The position numbers and the translations under genes were made by a program. A stretch of DNA of 64,000 nucleotides from JAVBMJ01 sp031551275 (GTDB lineage Bacteria > Bacteroidota > Bacteroidia > Bacteroidales > Rikenellaceae): NCBI GenBank assembly GCA_031551275.1, contig JAVBNX010000008.1, forward strand, positions 10,089 to 74,088. Direction: 5' to 3'. The notes under the pieces were generated by a model. It was not told the DNA's origin, ran no database searches, and saw only the letters and a program-made list of their open reading frames with translations. Position 1 is the stretch's first letter, and each line of letters begins with the position of its first letter. This document shows, piece after piece, positions 1-7,449 of this stretch.

Positions 1-1947
1 GAAGGTCGTGTAGCCCAACCCGTACCCGAAAGGATACAACGGCAAAACGGTCTGGTCGAGATAGCCCGTCACATACATCCCGATCGACCCGTCCGCGGCG
101 GCCGGACGCCCGGTCTGCCGGTAGGCGTAGCGGATGGGGATCTGGCCCACGCTGCGCGGGAAGGTCATGGTCAGCCTGCCGCCCGGCTCCCGGTCGCCGA
201 ACAGCACGTCGGCGATGGCCAGCCCGGCCTCCGTGCCGGGGAACCACACGTTCAGGATGGCGTCCAGGTTCTCCTCTTCCCAGGCCAGGGTCATGGGCCG
301 TCCGGCGAACAGCACCAAAACGACGGGCTTCCCGGTCGCCTTGAGCTTGACCAGCAACTCCTTTTGGGCCTCGGGGATGCCGATATCGGAGCGCGACGCC
401 CCCTCTCCGGCCATCTCGGCCCCCTCCCCCATCACGGCGAGGATCACATCCGCCTTTTGGGCCGCCGCCAACGCCTCGGCGTGCATCCGGGCCACGGGGC
501 GGTTGTCGAAGACATAGGGCTTGCTCGCAAAGGCCGTTTTACGCTCCATCACGTCGCCGTAAGCCAGATTGCTGCCCCGCGCGTGCAACAGCGACGCCTG
601 ACCCTGCACGGCCTGTTTGAGGCCCTCCAGAACCGTTACGGGGGTGGAATAGTCCGCCCCGAAGGTCCAGCACCCGAGCACGTCCATCTTGCTGTCGGCC
701 AACGGGCCGATGACCGCGATGGTCCCCTTTCTGGCCAGCGGCAGAATGTTGTCCTTATTCTTCAGCAGCACGAAGCTCTCGGCCGCCACACGGCGCGACG
801 CGGCCCGGTGCTCCGGCGTGAAAACGTCGGTGGCGATGCGGCCCGTATCGCAATATTTGTAGGGATCGGCAAAGAGCCCTAACTTGTATTTGGCTTCCAG
901 GATGCGGCGGCACGCCTGGTCAATGTCCTTCATGGAGACCTTCCCCTCATCGAGCGATTGTTTCAGCGTCCTTAAAAACCCCTGCGTGGCCATATCCATA
1001 TCCGTCCCGGCCTTCAAAGCCCGCGCCGAGACCTGCTGTATATCGCCCATCCCGTGCACGGTCAGCTCCCTGACGGCGTCCCAGTCCGAGACCACGAAGC
1101 CGTCGAAGCCCCAGCGATCGCGCAGCACATCGGTCAGCAGCCAACGGTTCGCGGCGGCGGGAATCCCCTCCACGTCGTTGAAGGCGGCCATAAAGCTGCC
1201 CGCCCCGGCTTTGACCGCAGCGTCGAAGGGCGGAAAATACTCATTGAACATCCGCATACGACTCATATCCACCGAATTGTAATCGCGACCGCCCTCGGGC
1301 GCACCGTACAGCGCGAAGTGCTTGACGCAACACATCAACTCGTCGTTGCGGGTCATACCGCCCTGAAAGCCCCTCACGTACGCCTCCGCGACCCTCGAGC
1401 CCAGGAAGGCGTCCTCGCCGGCACCCTCGGCCACTCGTCCCCAGCGGGGATCGATGGAGATATCCACCATCGGCCCGTAGGCCCAGCAAACGCCCTGCGC
1501 GGTGGCCTCGACGGCCGATATGCGCACGGCCTGCTCGATGGCCTCCATGTTCCAGGTCGCGGACATCCCCAGCGGAATGGGGAAGATGGTGTTGTAACCG
1601 TGCACCACGTCCATCCCGATCAGAAGCGGGATGCCCAGGCGGCTCCTTGTCACGGCGATCTGCTGCAACTCGAAGATGTTTTTCGGGGACATCACGTTCA
1701 AAAGCGCGCCCACCTGCCCGTTGGCGACGGGTCCCGCATCGGCCATTTCGGTCTCGGGCCCGGTCAGCATCGAACCGTTGGCCGGGACCAGGTTCATCTG
1801 CCCGAGCTTCTCCTCAAGGGTCATCTTGCCCATCAAGTCGTCCACGAACCGGTTCATCTCCTTGTCGCCGCTCCCCGAGGGGCGTGAGCAACCCTGGATC
1901 ATGATCCCGGAGAGGAGGCACAATCCCGCTAATTTTAGAATTCTCAT
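1..1947 (-). CDS. Glycoside hydrolase family 3 beta-glucosidase-like lipoprotein (C-terminus off window)
   Basis: This is a BglX-type GH3 enzyme expected to remove non-reducing-end beta-linked sugars, probably in the periplasm. The start at 1947 gives a signal peptide followed by a lipobox-like MIQGC. The frame stays open for 649 codons to base 1, so the 3' end lies outside the window. The GH3 N-terminal barrel is recognisable (MTLEEKLGQMN, then the GMDVVHGYNTIFPIP stretch, then CVKHFALYG). The nucleophile region VVSDWDAV places the likely catalytic Asp at residue 288. The C-terminal alpha/beta sandwich is also present (VLLKNKDNILPLARKGTIAVIG and a MGEGAEMAGEGASRSDIG stretch). A terminator at 2000-2034 separates it from the upstream lipoprotein genes, and a candidate -7 box lies at 1976-1983, so it may be transcribed separately from the rest of the PUL. 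The family is clear; beta-glucosidase versus beta-xylosidase specificity is not. Confidence 0.93.
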   Translation of the reverse strand, partial: MRILKLAGLCLLSGIMIQGCSRPSGSGDKEMNRFVDDLMGKMTLEEKLGQMNLVPANGSMLTGPETEMADAGPVANGQVGALLNVMSPKNIFELQQIAVTRSRLGIPLLIGMDVVHGYNTIFPIPLGMSATWNMEAIEQAVRISAVEATAQGVCWAYGPMVDISIDPRWGRVAEGAGEDAFLGSRVAEAYVRGFQGGMTRNDELMCCVKHFALYGAPEGGRDYNSVDMSRMRMFNEYFPPFDAAVKAGAGSFMAAFNDVEGIPAAANRWLLTDVLRDRWGFDGFVVSDWDAVRELTVHGMGDIQQVSARALKAGTDMDMATQGFLRTLKQSLDEGKVSMKDIDQACRRILEAKYKLGLFADPYKYCDTGRIATDVFTPEHRAASRRVAAESFVLLKNKDNILPLARKGTIAVIGPLADSKMDVLGCWTFGADYSTPVTVLEGLKQAVQGQASLLHARGSNLAYGDVMERKTAFASKPYVFDNRPVARMHAEALAAAQKADVILAVMGEGAEMAGEGASRSDIGIPEAQKELLVKLKATGKPVVLVLFAGRPMTLAWEEENLDAILNVWFPGTEAGLAIADVLFGDREPGGRLTMTFPRSVGQIPIRYAYRQTGRPAAADGSIGMYVTGYLDQTVLPLYPFGYGLGYTTF

Positions 1948-1975
1948 GGTGTTGATTATCGCTCTATGCATAGTA

Positions 1976-1983
1976 CAAAGTTA
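1976..1983 (-). promoter_or_regulatory. Candidate Bacteroidetes -7 box for the GH3 gene
   Basis: The minus strand reads TAACTTTG, a match to the Bacteroidetes TAnnTTTG box. It lies 29 bases upstream of the GH3 start at 1947. No clear -33 TTG is seen at the usual spacing, so this is tentative. Confidence 0.4.
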
Positions 1984-1999
1984 ACCGTCCGAACGGGGT

Positions 2000-2034
2000 A
2001 AAAAAACGGAAGTTGAAGGAGGTTTCCCTCCTTC
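2000..2034 (-). terminator. Rho-independent-like terminator downstream of the repeat lipoprotein gene
   Basis: On the minus strand an 8-bp perfect stem (GAAGGAGG / CCTCCTTC, loop GAAA, 2015-2034) is followed after eight bases by a run of seven T. It lies just past the stop of the lipoprotein gene ending at 2059 and before the GH3 gene. Confidence 0.7.
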
Positions 2035-2058
2035 GCCTCCCGTCGGTTGCTTCACTTA

Positions 2059-3468
2059 TTAAAGGGCTACATACTCTTTGGAAGAAGAGATCGTAGCGGG
2101 CAACGCGCTGTTGGCCTTGTAGTAGGCGAAGGTGCGCATCAAAATGATCAGCGAACGCTCCAGCGAGAGGTCCCCCGAAAATTCCGATACAGATTCAAGG
2201 TAAACCCTGATCTTGAAATTGTCGAACTCCATGTAGATCTTGTCGTAGATGCTGTTGGTCTCATCGACGAAGGGCACGAAACAGTATGCGCCGTTCTCAT
2301 TCCAGTCGGGGTAATGGGTCTTCAGCGAGGCGGTCAACTCCCCCTGCATGGTAACAAGCGCTCCCGTATTGGTGGGGATGGAGAAAAACGCGGCTGTGGC
2401 CGGGTTGGCTTCCGTGGCACCGGGAGGCATGAACGCTACCCCGCTGATCGGGATCGGCACCGCATCGTTGGTTTTGTAATCGAACACGATGTAGACCTTG
2501 GTGTCCTTCGTCCAATCCAGATGCAGGTTCGGCCCTGTCAGGAAGAAATAGGGCATATACTGCGTGAACTTCAGGGCGAGGAAGGGCGGATTGTTGCCTG
2601 CCTGCGGATCCAGCCCGGCGCTCTCCGAGGTTACGGTCAGGGTATAGTAGTCGTCCCGGCCCGGGTCGTAGGCGCCCAGGGTGGTGCCGCTCAACGTGTT
2701 GGCGAATTTCCAGTTCCCCTCGGCAAGGTCCGCGGCATAGGCGAGCTGCCCGGTCGCCATCCTGTCGATCGCCGCCTGGGTCAGGGTGGTCTCCACGAAG
2801 TTGTCCAGGGCGAGGTTGCCCGGGTTGTCGACGCTGAAGCCGAACAATGAGACGGTCCTCAACTCGCCGTTGGCTATCAGGCTGTGCATCATCCTCGATG
2901 CGATCTCGAACCACTCGGCCTTGTCGTACACCTCGCCGCCCACCGTGATGGTCGAGGGAAGCCCCGACGCGGTAATGTTGCCTGCAGTGTACGAGGCTGC
3001 GAAGGCATCCAGGAACGCCTGTTGGTCGGCAACCGACAACTCGATGGTCCTGGTCAGGGTAAAGGTCGCGGTCGCAGTTAGGTCTTTGGTGTTGACGGCC
3101 GTGAATTTTAGCTTGATCGAGTTGGTGCCGTCCGGGACTTCGAACGCCCGCTGGTAGGTGTAGTTCATCGGGTCGGGGAAGGCCGTGACGGTCTCCACGA
3201 TCGAGGTAACCCCGTTGACCTCCTGCTCGACCTTGAGCGAGAGCAGGTCGAACTTTCCGGTAATGGTCACGCTCACGTTAAAGGGCGCCTCGCCGTCGTA
3301 CCCGATCTCCCAGACCGGAAGGCCATCCTCCATTATATTGGAGGCGAATGCCGGTGCTGACGGCTTGAGGGGTATGTCCGTCTTGGGATTATCCTCGCAT
3401 CCGGCCAAAAAAGCCGCAGGGATCAAAAACGCCGCGAACAAAAAAAGTAGTCGTTTCATTTTAGCCAT
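2059..3468 (-). CDS. Surface lipoprotein with Ig-like N-terminus, PMBR-like repeat and inserted beta-sandwich-like module
   Basis: A 469-residue predicted lipoprotein (signal peptide ending LAGC). Residues about 30-140 form an Ig-like segment. Residues about 148-200 (SGLPSTITVGGEVYDKAEW) resemble pseudomurein-binding repeats, with the LP..ITV.G pattern followed by an aromatic helix. Residues about 264-426 are a module shared with the next gene and with the SusD-like protein at 15642-17945. The last 40 residues (LSLERSLIILMRTFAYYKAN, then SALPATISS) are another repeat half. It is a shorter paralogue of the protein at 3518-5395, which lies 49 bp upstream in the same direction. A role in binding a surface glycan or cell-wall polymer is inferred from its PUL setting and lipoprotein nature. 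No enzyme motif is seen. The gene itself is certain, its function is not. Confidence 0.85.
   Translation of the reverse strand: MAKMKRLLFLFAAFLIPAAFLAGCEDNPKTDIPLKPSAPAFASNIMEDGLPVWEIGYDGEAPFNVSVTITGKFDLLSLKVEQEVNGVTSIVETVTAFPDPMNYTYQRAFEVPDGTNSIKLKFTAVNTKDLTATATFTLTRTIELSVADQQAFLDAFAASYTAGNITASGLPSTITVGGEVYDKAEWFEIASRMMHSLIANGELRTVSLFGFSVDNPGNLALDNFVETTLTQAAIDRMATGQLAYAADLAEGNWKFANTLSGTTLGAYDPGRDDYYTLTVTSESAGLDPQAGNNPPFLALKFTQYMPYFFLTGPNLHLDWTKDTKVYIVFDYKTNDAVPIPISGVAFMPPGATEANPATAAFFSIPTNTGALVTMQGELTASLKTHYPDWNENGAYCFVPFVDETNSIYDKIYMEFDNFKIRVYLESVSEFSGDLSLERSLIILMRTFAYYKANSALPATISSSKEYVAL
2191..2679 (-). repeat. Copy 1 of the shared inserted protein module (residues about 264-426)
   Basis: It begins near LGAYDPGRDDYYTLTV, runs through PPFLALKFTQYMPYFFLTGP, DWTKDTKVYIVFDYKTNDA and HYPDWNENGAYCFVPF, and ends near IYMEFDNFKIRVYLES. 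The alternating hydrophobic strands and the IYMEFDNFKI ending look like a galactose-binding-like or CBM-like jelly roll, which is an inference. Similar sequence occurs at 3659-4135 and 16248-16766. Confidence 0.75.
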
Positions 3469-3517
3469 GTTATTTTGATTTTTAGATTATTCATCCCGCC
3501 GGGAAAAGTATGCGTCG

Positions 3518-5395
3518 TTACTGGAAAGCCACATAACCGGCTGACGAGGAGAGGTCGGACGGCGCCGTGCCCGTGGCCGCGTAGTAGGCGAAGGCACGCA
3601 TCAGGATGACCAGGGAGCGTTCCAACGAGAGGTCTCCCGAGTAGTCGGAGGTCCCGGCTACCACGACCCTCGTTTTGAACTTATCGAGCTCCATGTAGAT
3701 GTTGCCGAAATCGCCTCCCATGAAGGGCAAGAAACAGAACTTGCCATTTTCATTCCAGGTGGGGAAATGGTTTTTCATGACCGAGGTCATCTCCACCTCA
3801 AGAGGAATGCGGTTACCCGAATAACCGGGAATGGTAAAGGACACGACGTTGGTCTCGTCGACCTGAATGGCACCTTGCGGCATAAAGCCGATCGCACCGG
3901 GGTTTATCGTTACCAAATTGTTGTTCCTGTACTCAAACGAGAAGTAGACTTTGGTATCCTTCGTCCAGTCGATCTGCATGTCCGGCCCCGTTAAGAAGAA
4001 GTACGGTTGGGCGGTAGTGAACAAAAGTGCGAGAAAAGGCGGATCAGAGCCCGGTTGAGGGGCTATCCCGCTAAAGTTCTCCAAAGATACGGTCAACGGG
4101 TAGCTGTCGTCCCTGCCTGCGGAGGATGCGCCCAGGCTCACGCCGTCCAGCGTGTTGGCGAATTTGCCGTTGCCCTTGGCCGGGTCGCCCGCGTAGGCGA
4201 GCTGCTGGGTAACCACCTGGGCCAGGAAGGCCATATCGACCGAGGACTGCGCGAAGTTATCCAGGGTAAGGTTGTTGGCGTTATCGATGGTGTAATTCGA
4301 CAGGGTAATCGTCTCCGAGGTCCCGGTCAGCAGGTTGGCGAGCATCCGGGAGGCCATTTCGAACCATTGGGCCTTGGTGTAGGTCCTGCCGTTGACGGTA
4401 ATTGTGGCGGGAAGGCCCGACGCCGTTATGTTGCCCGAGGCGTAGCTGGCCGCAAAGGCCTCCAGCAGCAGGGCCTGCTCGGCGACGGAGCGGTCGTTGG
4501 ACAGGGTGTACCACGCAGGGATCATATCGGGCAAGGCGCTCGCGGTTTTGTAGCTATCCAGCACGCGCGCCAGGGCCACGGCCATGCGGTCGTAGGAGAG
4601 GTTGCCGTTGCCCGCGCCGACGACTGCCGGGCCGACGTTGTTGGCGAAGATCCCGTTGTCGTACGAGTTGCCCAGTTGCAATGTGGCGATGCCTGCCAAC
4701 ACCACCTTGGAGAGCTGGACCGGCACGTAGCTGTCGTCGCCCGGGTTGGCGGGCCCTTCGATCTCGGTGTAGGAAACCGGGTCGCTGCTCCCGTTATACA
4801 GGTTGAGGTACGCCTTCAAAGAGGCCTCCACATAGGCCGTTTTACTGAGTGTCTCCCCGTCGACGGTGATGCTCTGGGGCATCGTTCCGTCTTGCAGGAA
4901 ATCGGCGTAGGCCCCCGCCATGGCGTCGATCAAAAGGGCCTGGTCGACCGGGACGATAAGCTCCGCGGGCCTGGTCAGGATAAAGGTCTCGGTGACCGAC
5001 ATATCCTTTACGTGGAGGGCGGTAAAGATGATCTCCAATCGGGTCTCCCCCCTGGGGACCTCGAACAGCCCCTCGAAGGTGTATTTCCTCGGGTTGGTAA
5101 AGGTGGTGACGGTCTCCACGGGAGTGGTCACGCCGTTGAGCTTCTGTGTGACGGTCAACGACCGCATATTGGTATTGCTGGCCACGGTCACACTTACCGA
5201 GTAGGGCGATTTGCCGTTGTACTGGATGGTCCAGACCGGATCGCCGTCCCCGTCGGTCACATTGGATGTGATTACCGGGGTGACCGGGATGGTAACCGGG
5301 GCGTTGATCTCCGGCTCGCCGCTGCATCCGCTGAACAGTGCCGCGCAAACCAAAAACACCGCCGGGAAGAAATGCACTCGTCTCATTTTTTTCAT
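3518..5395 (-). CDS. Surface lipoprotein with tandem PMBR-like repeats and inserted module (long paralogue)
   Basis: A 625-residue predicted lipoprotein (lipobox ending FSGC). An Ig-like N-terminus (about 30-145) is followed by two units of the same design. Unit 1 (about 149-297) contains GTMPQSITVDGETLSKTAY and ends LARVLDSYKTASALPDMIPA. Unit 2 (about 303-625) contains SGLPATITVNGRTYTKAQW and ends LMRAFAYYAATGTAPSDLSS. Unit 2 is interrupted at about 421-579 by the module also found in the neighbouring lipoprotein and in the SusD-like protein at 15642. Unit 1 lacks it, so the insertion point can be read by comparing FANNVGPAVVGAGNGNLSYD with the split unit 2. The PMBR resemblance is by pattern, not by database search. 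It lies upstream of its shorter paralogue in one transcription unit, with a candidate -7 box at 5429-5436. Confidence 0.85.
   Translation of the reverse strand: MKKMRRVHFFPAVFLVCAALFSGCSGEPEINAPVTIPVTPVITSNVTDGDGDPVWTIQYNGKSPYSVSVTVASNTNMRSLTVTQKLNGVTTPVETVTTFTNPRKYTFEGLFEVPRGETRLEIIFTALHVKDMSVTETFILTRPAELIVPVDQALLIDAMAGAYADFLQDGTMPQSITVDGETLSKTAYVEASLKAYLNLYNGSSDPVSYTEIEGPANPGDDSYVPVQLSKVVLAGIATLQLGNSYDNGIFANNVGPAVVGAGNGNLSYDRMAVALARVLDSYKTASALPDMIPAWYTLSNDRSVAEQALLLEAFAASYASGNITASGLPATITVNGRTYTKAQWFEMASRMLANLLTGTSETITLSNYTIDNANNLTLDNFAQSSVDMAFLAQVVTQQLAYAGDPAKGNGKFANTLDGVSLGASSAGRDDSYPLTVSLENFSGIAPQPGSDPPFLALLFTTAQPYFFLTGPDMQIDWTKDTKVYFSFEYRNNNLVTINPGAIGFMPQGAIQVDETNVVSFTIPGYSGNRIPLEVEMTSVMKNHFPTWNENGKFCFLPFMGGDFGNIYMELDKFKTRVVVAGTSDYSGDLSLERSLVILMRAFAYYAATGTAPSDLSSSAGYVAFQ
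3659..4135 (-). repeat. Copy 2 of the shared inserted protein module (residues about 421-579)
   Basis: It runs from LGASSAGRDDSYPLTV through PPFLALLFTTAQPYFFLTGP, DWTKDTKVYFSFEYRNNN and HFPTWNENGKFCFLPF to IYMELDKFKTRVVVA. It is closely similar to copy 1 and more distantly to the copy in the SusD-like protein. Confidence 0.75.
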
Positions 5396-5428
5396 ATTTT
5401 AACGGTTATGATTTACTGAGTTACAGAG

Positions 5429-5436
5429 CAAATTTA
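5429..5436 (-). promoter_or_regulatory. Candidate Bacteroidetes -7 box for the repeat-lipoprotein pair
   Basis: The minus strand reads TAAATTTG (TAnnTTTG type), 33 bases upstream of the start at 5395 in the 109-bp gap after the beta-helix gene. The -33 element is not convincing. Confidence 0.4.
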
Positions 5437-5504
5437 GAGCGTTTCCACCCTATTCCGGAGCCGCGTTCTGTTCAGTTTTTTTGGTATCCCGGTCAATTCT
5501 CCCT

Positions 5505-7436
5505 TTACAGGGCCGCTTCTATGCGTATCTCGTCCAGGAATACGGAAACGTCGTCCGTGGAGGTCCCCCAAAACTCGACCAGGTGCAGGCCCGCGGCCAC
5601 GGTAAACGCCGAGGTGGTGTAGGTATCGAACCTGCTTGCGCTTGCGGGCGTTATGACCGATCCTGCCTGTATGCCATCGACCAGCACTTTGATCGAATTA
5701 AGCGACGAACTGCGGTTGGCCCCCAGAAAGGAGATCCGGTAGCTCCCCGCCGCAAGGTTGATGTGTTGGGAGATGTTCCCCGAGGCCTGTATAAAGGCTG
5801 CCTGGCGGCCCATGAGGTTGGTGGCCGGGACGTTGAATCCGCTCCCCGGCGTGGCGATCCCCGAGTGGCCGCGAAACGTCCACGTGCCGTTGGTCAGTGC
5901 CCAGGAGGAGTAGGTCGCGTTGGCGATGGCGACGCTCTCGAAACCGGCGTTTTGGAATACCGGCGGGGTTTGAGCCGGGGGAGCCAGTGCCAGGGCGTTG
6001 CCGTTGCCGTCCACGTTGCCCGTAACGCTTACCGAAGGATCGACCGTGGTAATGAAGCCGAAACCGGGGCGCAATTTGAACGTGTTGTTGCGTATGATCC
6101 CGTCGTTGTTGTTGCCCGGGCTGGTAAAATTGATCTCCAGGCCATACGGCGAGTAGGCGTTTTTGCTGTTGTTCTCGAAAACGTTGTTCTCGATCACACA
6201 CCCCCTGTTTACCTGGGTGGGGCTGCCGCTGTCGAAGAACATGATCGCGCAGCCGTCGTTGTCGTGCAGATAACAATCCCTGACCGTCACATTGTAGCAG
6301 TCGCGCTCGAAGTCGATGGCTTCCGCGTCGGGGTCGGTGCCGTGGCGGTGCTGGTTGCAGACCTCGGTACCGGTAATCAGGATGTCATCGACAATACCCA
6401 GGAATATCCCGCAACTCCCCTGCGGCAGACTGATGGTGCCGCACCCCGAGACGTAGCAGTTGTCGATGGTCCCGCCCGTGACCTGCACCAGCGAGATGCC
6501 GACCATGGCGCAATCGACCGCCCTGCAATCCGAAATGTTCAGGTCGCGGTTGCCCTGCGTGGCGAAAAGATAGCCCGTCCTGGTGGCCGTACACCCCGCC
6601 ACGTCGACGCCCGTGAATCCGTAGGTGCCCGATATGGTGAAATAGATCCCGGGGTAGGTGTCGGGCATATCGTGGAAATCCACATTCTCGATGCGGATAC
6701 CGCTGTGGTCGCGGCCGTCTGTGTCCTTTAACAACAACCCGTAGCTGGAACTCGGGCCTATGTCGAGGTTTTTGATGTGCAGGTTGTCCGTGTCGTGAAT
6801 GCCCAGCGCGGCCTCGCCGCCGGTCGATCGGATGTTGGGTTTGTTGCCTGCGCCGTAAGAGGTGATCACTATGGGGTTTTGGACGCTCCCGGAGAGTTTG
6901 CCCGTAAACGAAAAGCCCGTGGAGGAGCTCCACATATCCCCTGACTTAAGAAAGATCGTGTCGCCCGGCGCGAAGGCCGTGGTGTTGATCTTCGACAGGC
7001 TCAGCCACGGACTGGAAGGCGACTTCCCGCTGTTGGAATCCGACCCGGCCGAGCTGCTGAAATAGTATTTCCCCGCCGCGTCGGGCACGGAGGTTACCGT
7101 CACGGTGCAACTCGCCCTAAAACCTCCGTCCACGGTGGTCGCGGTAACGGTGGCCGTGCCCTCGCCCTCGCCGGTCACGTTCCCTTCCGCATCCACCGTA
7201 ACCGACCCCGTCCCGTTGAGTCTCGACCAGGTCACGGACTTGTCGGTGGCGTCGGCGGGTAAAATCGAAGCGGTAAGTTTCGCGTTGCCGGCCACGGGGA
7301 GGCTCAACGTCGGTTGCAGGGTCACTCCCGTCACGGCGACCTTGCCGCTGCTGTTGGCAGGGTCGCCCTCTTTTTCTCCGCATGAAGCGCCGGTCAGCAG
7401 CAGCAGGCTGAATATAAAGGGTATGAACCTTGTCAT
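5505..7436 (-). CDS. Right-handed parallel beta-helix lipoprotein with one bacterial Ig domain
   Basis: A 643-residue predicted lipoprotein. I use the start at 7436 because it gives MTRFIPFIFSLLLLTGASC, a clean lipoprotein signal; the 40 codons upstream in frame overlap the previous gene. Residues about 30-115 form one Big_2-type Ig domain (TLQPTLSLPVAGNAKLTAS, then VTWSRLNGTGSVTVDAEGNV). Residues about 118-480 form a parallel beta-helix (DSNSGKSPSSPWLSLSKIN, then many short turns such as LHIKNLDIGPSSSYGLLL and ENNVFENNS). The last 150 residues form a beta-sandwich-like module with the pattern NAGFE..WTFRGHSGI, GRQAAFIQ and LDEIRI, resembling carbohydrate-binding modules. The beta-helix fold suggests a polysaccharide lyase or glycosidase, but I see no assignable catalytic residues. 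It starts 13 bp after the stop of its paralogue. Confidence 0.88.
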   Translation of the reverse strand: MTRFIPFIFSLLLLTGASCGEKEGDPANSSGKVAVTGVTLQPTLSLPVAGNAKLTASILPADATDKSVTWSRLNGTGSVTVDAEGNVTGEGEGTATVTATTVDGGFRASCTVTVTSVPDAAGKYYFSSSAGSDSNSGKSPSSPWLSLSKINTTAFAPGDTIFLKSGDMWSSSTGFSFTGKLSGSVQNPIVITSYGAGNKPNIRSTGGEAALGIHDTDNLHIKNLDIGPSSSYGLLLKDTDGRDHSGIRIENVDFHDMPDTYPGIYFTISGTYGFTGVDVAGCTATRTGYLFATQGNRDLNISDCRAVDCAMVGISLVQVTGGTIDNCYVSGCGTISLPQGSCGIFLGIVDDILITGTEVCNQHRHGTDPDAEAIDFERDCYNVTVRDCYLHDNDGCAIMFFDSGSPTQVNRGCVIENNVFENNSKNAYSPYGLEINFTSPGNNNDGIIRNNTFKLRPGFGFITTVDPSVSVTGNVDGNGNALALAPPAQTPPVFQNAGFESVAIANATYSSWALTNGTWTFRGHSGIATPGSGFNVPATNLMGRQAAFIQASGNISQHINLAAGSYRISFLGANRSSSLNSIKVLVDGIQAGSVITPASASRFDTYTTSAFTVAAGLHLVEFWGTSTDDVSVFLDEIRIEAAL

Positions 7437-7449
7437 GTTTTGTCTGCGT

